A DNA stretch of 7,116 nt. Origin: Synechococcales cyanobacterium PMM_0073 (GTDB taxonomy: Bacteria; Cyanobacteriota; Cyanobacteriia; Elainellales; Elainellaceae). Within the stretch, counting starts at the first letter, position 1; each line of letters starts with the position of its first letter. The position numbers and the translations under genes are program-made. The stretch lies in contig CASBQH010000317.1 of the NCBI GenBank assembly GCA_949127695.1, forward strand, positions 1 to 7,116, in the 5' to 3' direction. The notes under the pieces were generated by a model. It saw only the letters and a list, made by a program, of their open reading frames with translations, did not search any database and had not been told where the DNA came from. Shown here piece by piece: positions 6,177-7,116 of this stretch.

Positions 6177-6908
6177 GTGCTGAAACCCGTGCTGGCGACG
6201 CTGAGGGATGACTTCAGAATTATTTTTGACCGCGACCCCGCTGCTCGCAACTGGCTGGAGGTGCTGGTTTGCTATCCCGGCTTGCAGGCGCTGACTTTCT
6301 ATCGGTTTGCTCACCAGCTCTATCAGCTGAATCTGCCGTTTGTGCCGCGCTTCATTTCCCATATTGCTCGCTTTTTAACCGGGATCGAAATTCACCCCGG
6401 CGCAACGATTGGCCGAGGCGTCTTTATCGATCATGGCATGGGCGTGGTGATTGGCGAAACGGCAATTATTGGTAACTATGCGCTGATTTACCAAGGCGTG
6501 ACGCTGGGCGGCACGGGCAAAGAAACCGGCAAGCGCCACCCGACGCTGGGCGAAAACGTGATTGTGGGGGCGGGCGCTAAGGTGCTGGGCAATCTGACGC
6601 TGGGCAACAACGTGCGGATTGGGGCGGGTTCGGTGGTGCTGCGCGATGTGCCCTCTGACTGCACGGTGGTCGGCATTCCGGGGCGGATTGTCTATCGAGC
6701 CGGGGAGCGGGTAGGGCCGCTGGATCACGCGCAGCTGCCAGACTCAGAGGCGCAGGTGATTCGGGTGCTGCTCGATCGAATTGAGGCATTGGAGCAGCAG
6801 ATGCAGGCGCTTCAGCAGTCGGCTCCGGCCTTGCCTGTCTTGGTTACAGCCAGCTGTCAGCTGAACGACCGGATTATTGAACAGTTCCTTGACGGCTCAG
6901 GGATTTGA
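6177..6908 (+). CDS. cysE: Serine O-acetyltransferase
   Basis: CysE makes O-acetylserine from serine and acetyl-CoA, the first step of cysteine synthesis, normally under cysteine feedback inhibition. The 243-residue protein has an N-terminal helical part (1-67, with D20 in RDPAARNW). A left-handed beta-helix of hexapeptide repeats follows (about 70-170), holding D85/H86 in [13 protein letters not shown] and H121 in GKRHPTLGE. These match the catalytic residues of the E. coli enzyme. The short N-terminal region is typical of cyanobacterial and plant-type forms. Residues 190-215 look like a coiled coil. The chain ends in GSGI; a C-terminal Ile is what CysK binds in the cysteine synthase complex. 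GTG at 6177 follows CGGGG at 6165-6169. GTG at 6189 (product starting at [12 protein letters not shown]) is an alternative start that some homologues would favour. A glycosyltransferase gene follows after 8 bases. Confidence 0.96.
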   Translation: MLKPVLATLRDDFRIIFDRDPAARNWLEVLVCYPGLQALTFYRFAHQLYQLNLPFVPRFISHIARFLTGIEIHPGATIGRGVFIDHGMGVVIGETAIIGNYALIYQGVTLGGTGKETGKRHPTLGENVIVGAGAKVLGNLTLGNNVRIGAGSVVLRDVPSDCTVVGIPGRIVYRAGERVGPLDHAQLPDSEAQVIRVLLDRIEALEQQMQALQQSAPALPVLVTASCQLNDRIIEQFLDGSGI

Positions 6909-6916
6909 CTAGCTCT

Positions 6917-7116
6917 ATGCGAAAGCTGTATTTTCTGCTGCCTGGAACCACGGGCAAATTTGCCTGCGGTGGACTCTGGGCAGAGCTAAAAACGCTGAAG
7001 CTGACCCAGCAGCTCTGCGATGCTGAAGTCGTCACCTATCGCCAGCGGGAGTCAGAGCATCTGTTTCTGGCAGATTTGCTGGCAGATTTGCTGGCAAGCC
7101 CCCAGCCCAATTCAGC
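6917..7116 (+). CDS. Probable glycosyltransferase (family 1/4-like), N-terminal 66 residues, cut by window end
   Basis: The frame opens at ATG 6917 with MRKLYFLLPGTTGKFACGGL and is still open at the last base. I recall this opening (LPGTTGKFACGGLWAEL, then CDAEVVTYRQRE) from cyanobacterial proteins annotated as glycosyltransferases. A glycine-rich loop after the first beta strand fits the N-terminal Rossmann domain of GT-B enzymes. The catalytic and nucleotide-sugar-binding domain lies beyond the window, so donor and acceptor are unknown. It begins 8 bases after the cysE stop, so it is probably co-transcribed with cysE. No strong ribosome site is seen (AGCTCT precedes the ATG), so translation may depend on coupling. 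Residues 51-60 repeat LADL because of a 12-base duplication. Confidence 0.65.
   Translation, partial: MRKLYFLLPGTTGKFACGGLWAELKTLKLTQQLCDAEVVTYRQRESEHLFLADLLADLLASPQPNS
7067..7096 (+). repeat. 12-base tandem duplication in the glycosyltransferase gene
   Basis: CTGGCAGATTTG occurs twice in direct succession (7067-7078 and 7079-7090), followed by half a copy (CTGGCA). It is in frame and encodes LADLLADLLA. The copies are identical, which suggests a recent slippage event. Confidence 0.9.

Noticed and set aside
6375..6728. Minus-strand 117-codon frame inside cysE
   Set aside because: It is antisense to the hexapeptide-repeat region, and its regularity comes from those repeats.
1..7116. HIP1 octamer (GCGATCGC) as a cyanobacterial signature
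   Set aside because: I found only partial matches such as GCGATCGG at 1163, no perfect copy. The cyanobacterial call therefore rests on protein resemblance, not on HIP1.

Overview
The window reads as a stretch of cyanobacterial chromosome, most likely from a filamentous, moderately GC-rich lineage (Leptolyngbya-like, though I cannot fix the genus). This rests on the wording of the LeuA, CysE and Uma2-type proteins, on the frequency of type II toxin-antitoxin and Uma2 genes, and on the cysE/glycosyltransferase pair. All of it is judged from remembered family sequences, not from a search. There is no rRNA, tRNA, CRISPR array, transposase or phage gene in the window.

Layout: (1) 1-1069 is an accessory patch with two toxin-antitoxin (TA) elements on the + strand. 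A RelE/ParE-type toxin (18-278) has no usual start codon. It is followed by an antitoxin/VapC-PIN pair (363-650 and 647-1069) joined by a 4-base ATGA overlap. (2) 1108-2817 is ureC, the urease catalytic subunit, with every nickel and active-site residue present and a strong ribosome binding site. It lies 38 bases behind vapC, and no ureA or ureB is in view. (3) 3020-3817 is a low-complexity, apparently fully disordered protein with an Arg/Gly/Asp-rich N-terminal half and a 155-residue acidic tail containing no Lys or Arg. (4) 3836-3869 is a bidirectional terminator shared with the convergent gene leuA (3878-5494, minus strand). (5) 5617-6018 (minus) is a Uma2-family nuclease that appears to have lost its middle and looks like a remnant. 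(6) 6177-6908 is cysE behind a good sigma-70-type promoter, followed after 8 bases by the start of a probable glycosyltransferase cut by the window end.

The housekeeping part is nitrogen, sulfur and branched-chain amino acid metabolism: UreC releases ammonia from urea, LeuA commits carbon to leucine, and CysE commits serine to cysteine. These genes are on different strands and in separate units, so the window is a patchwork rather than one pathway operon. The only likely co-transcribed sets are antitoxin-vapC (perhaps reading into ureC) and cysE-glycosyltransferase.

The points most worth a second look are the TA patch directly upstream of ureC, the RelE gene whose expected ATG is ATA, the internally deleted Uma2 gene, the charge-segregated disordered protein, and three short in-frame tandem duplications (12-15 bases) in three different genes. 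I see no convincing wholly new multi-gene system here.
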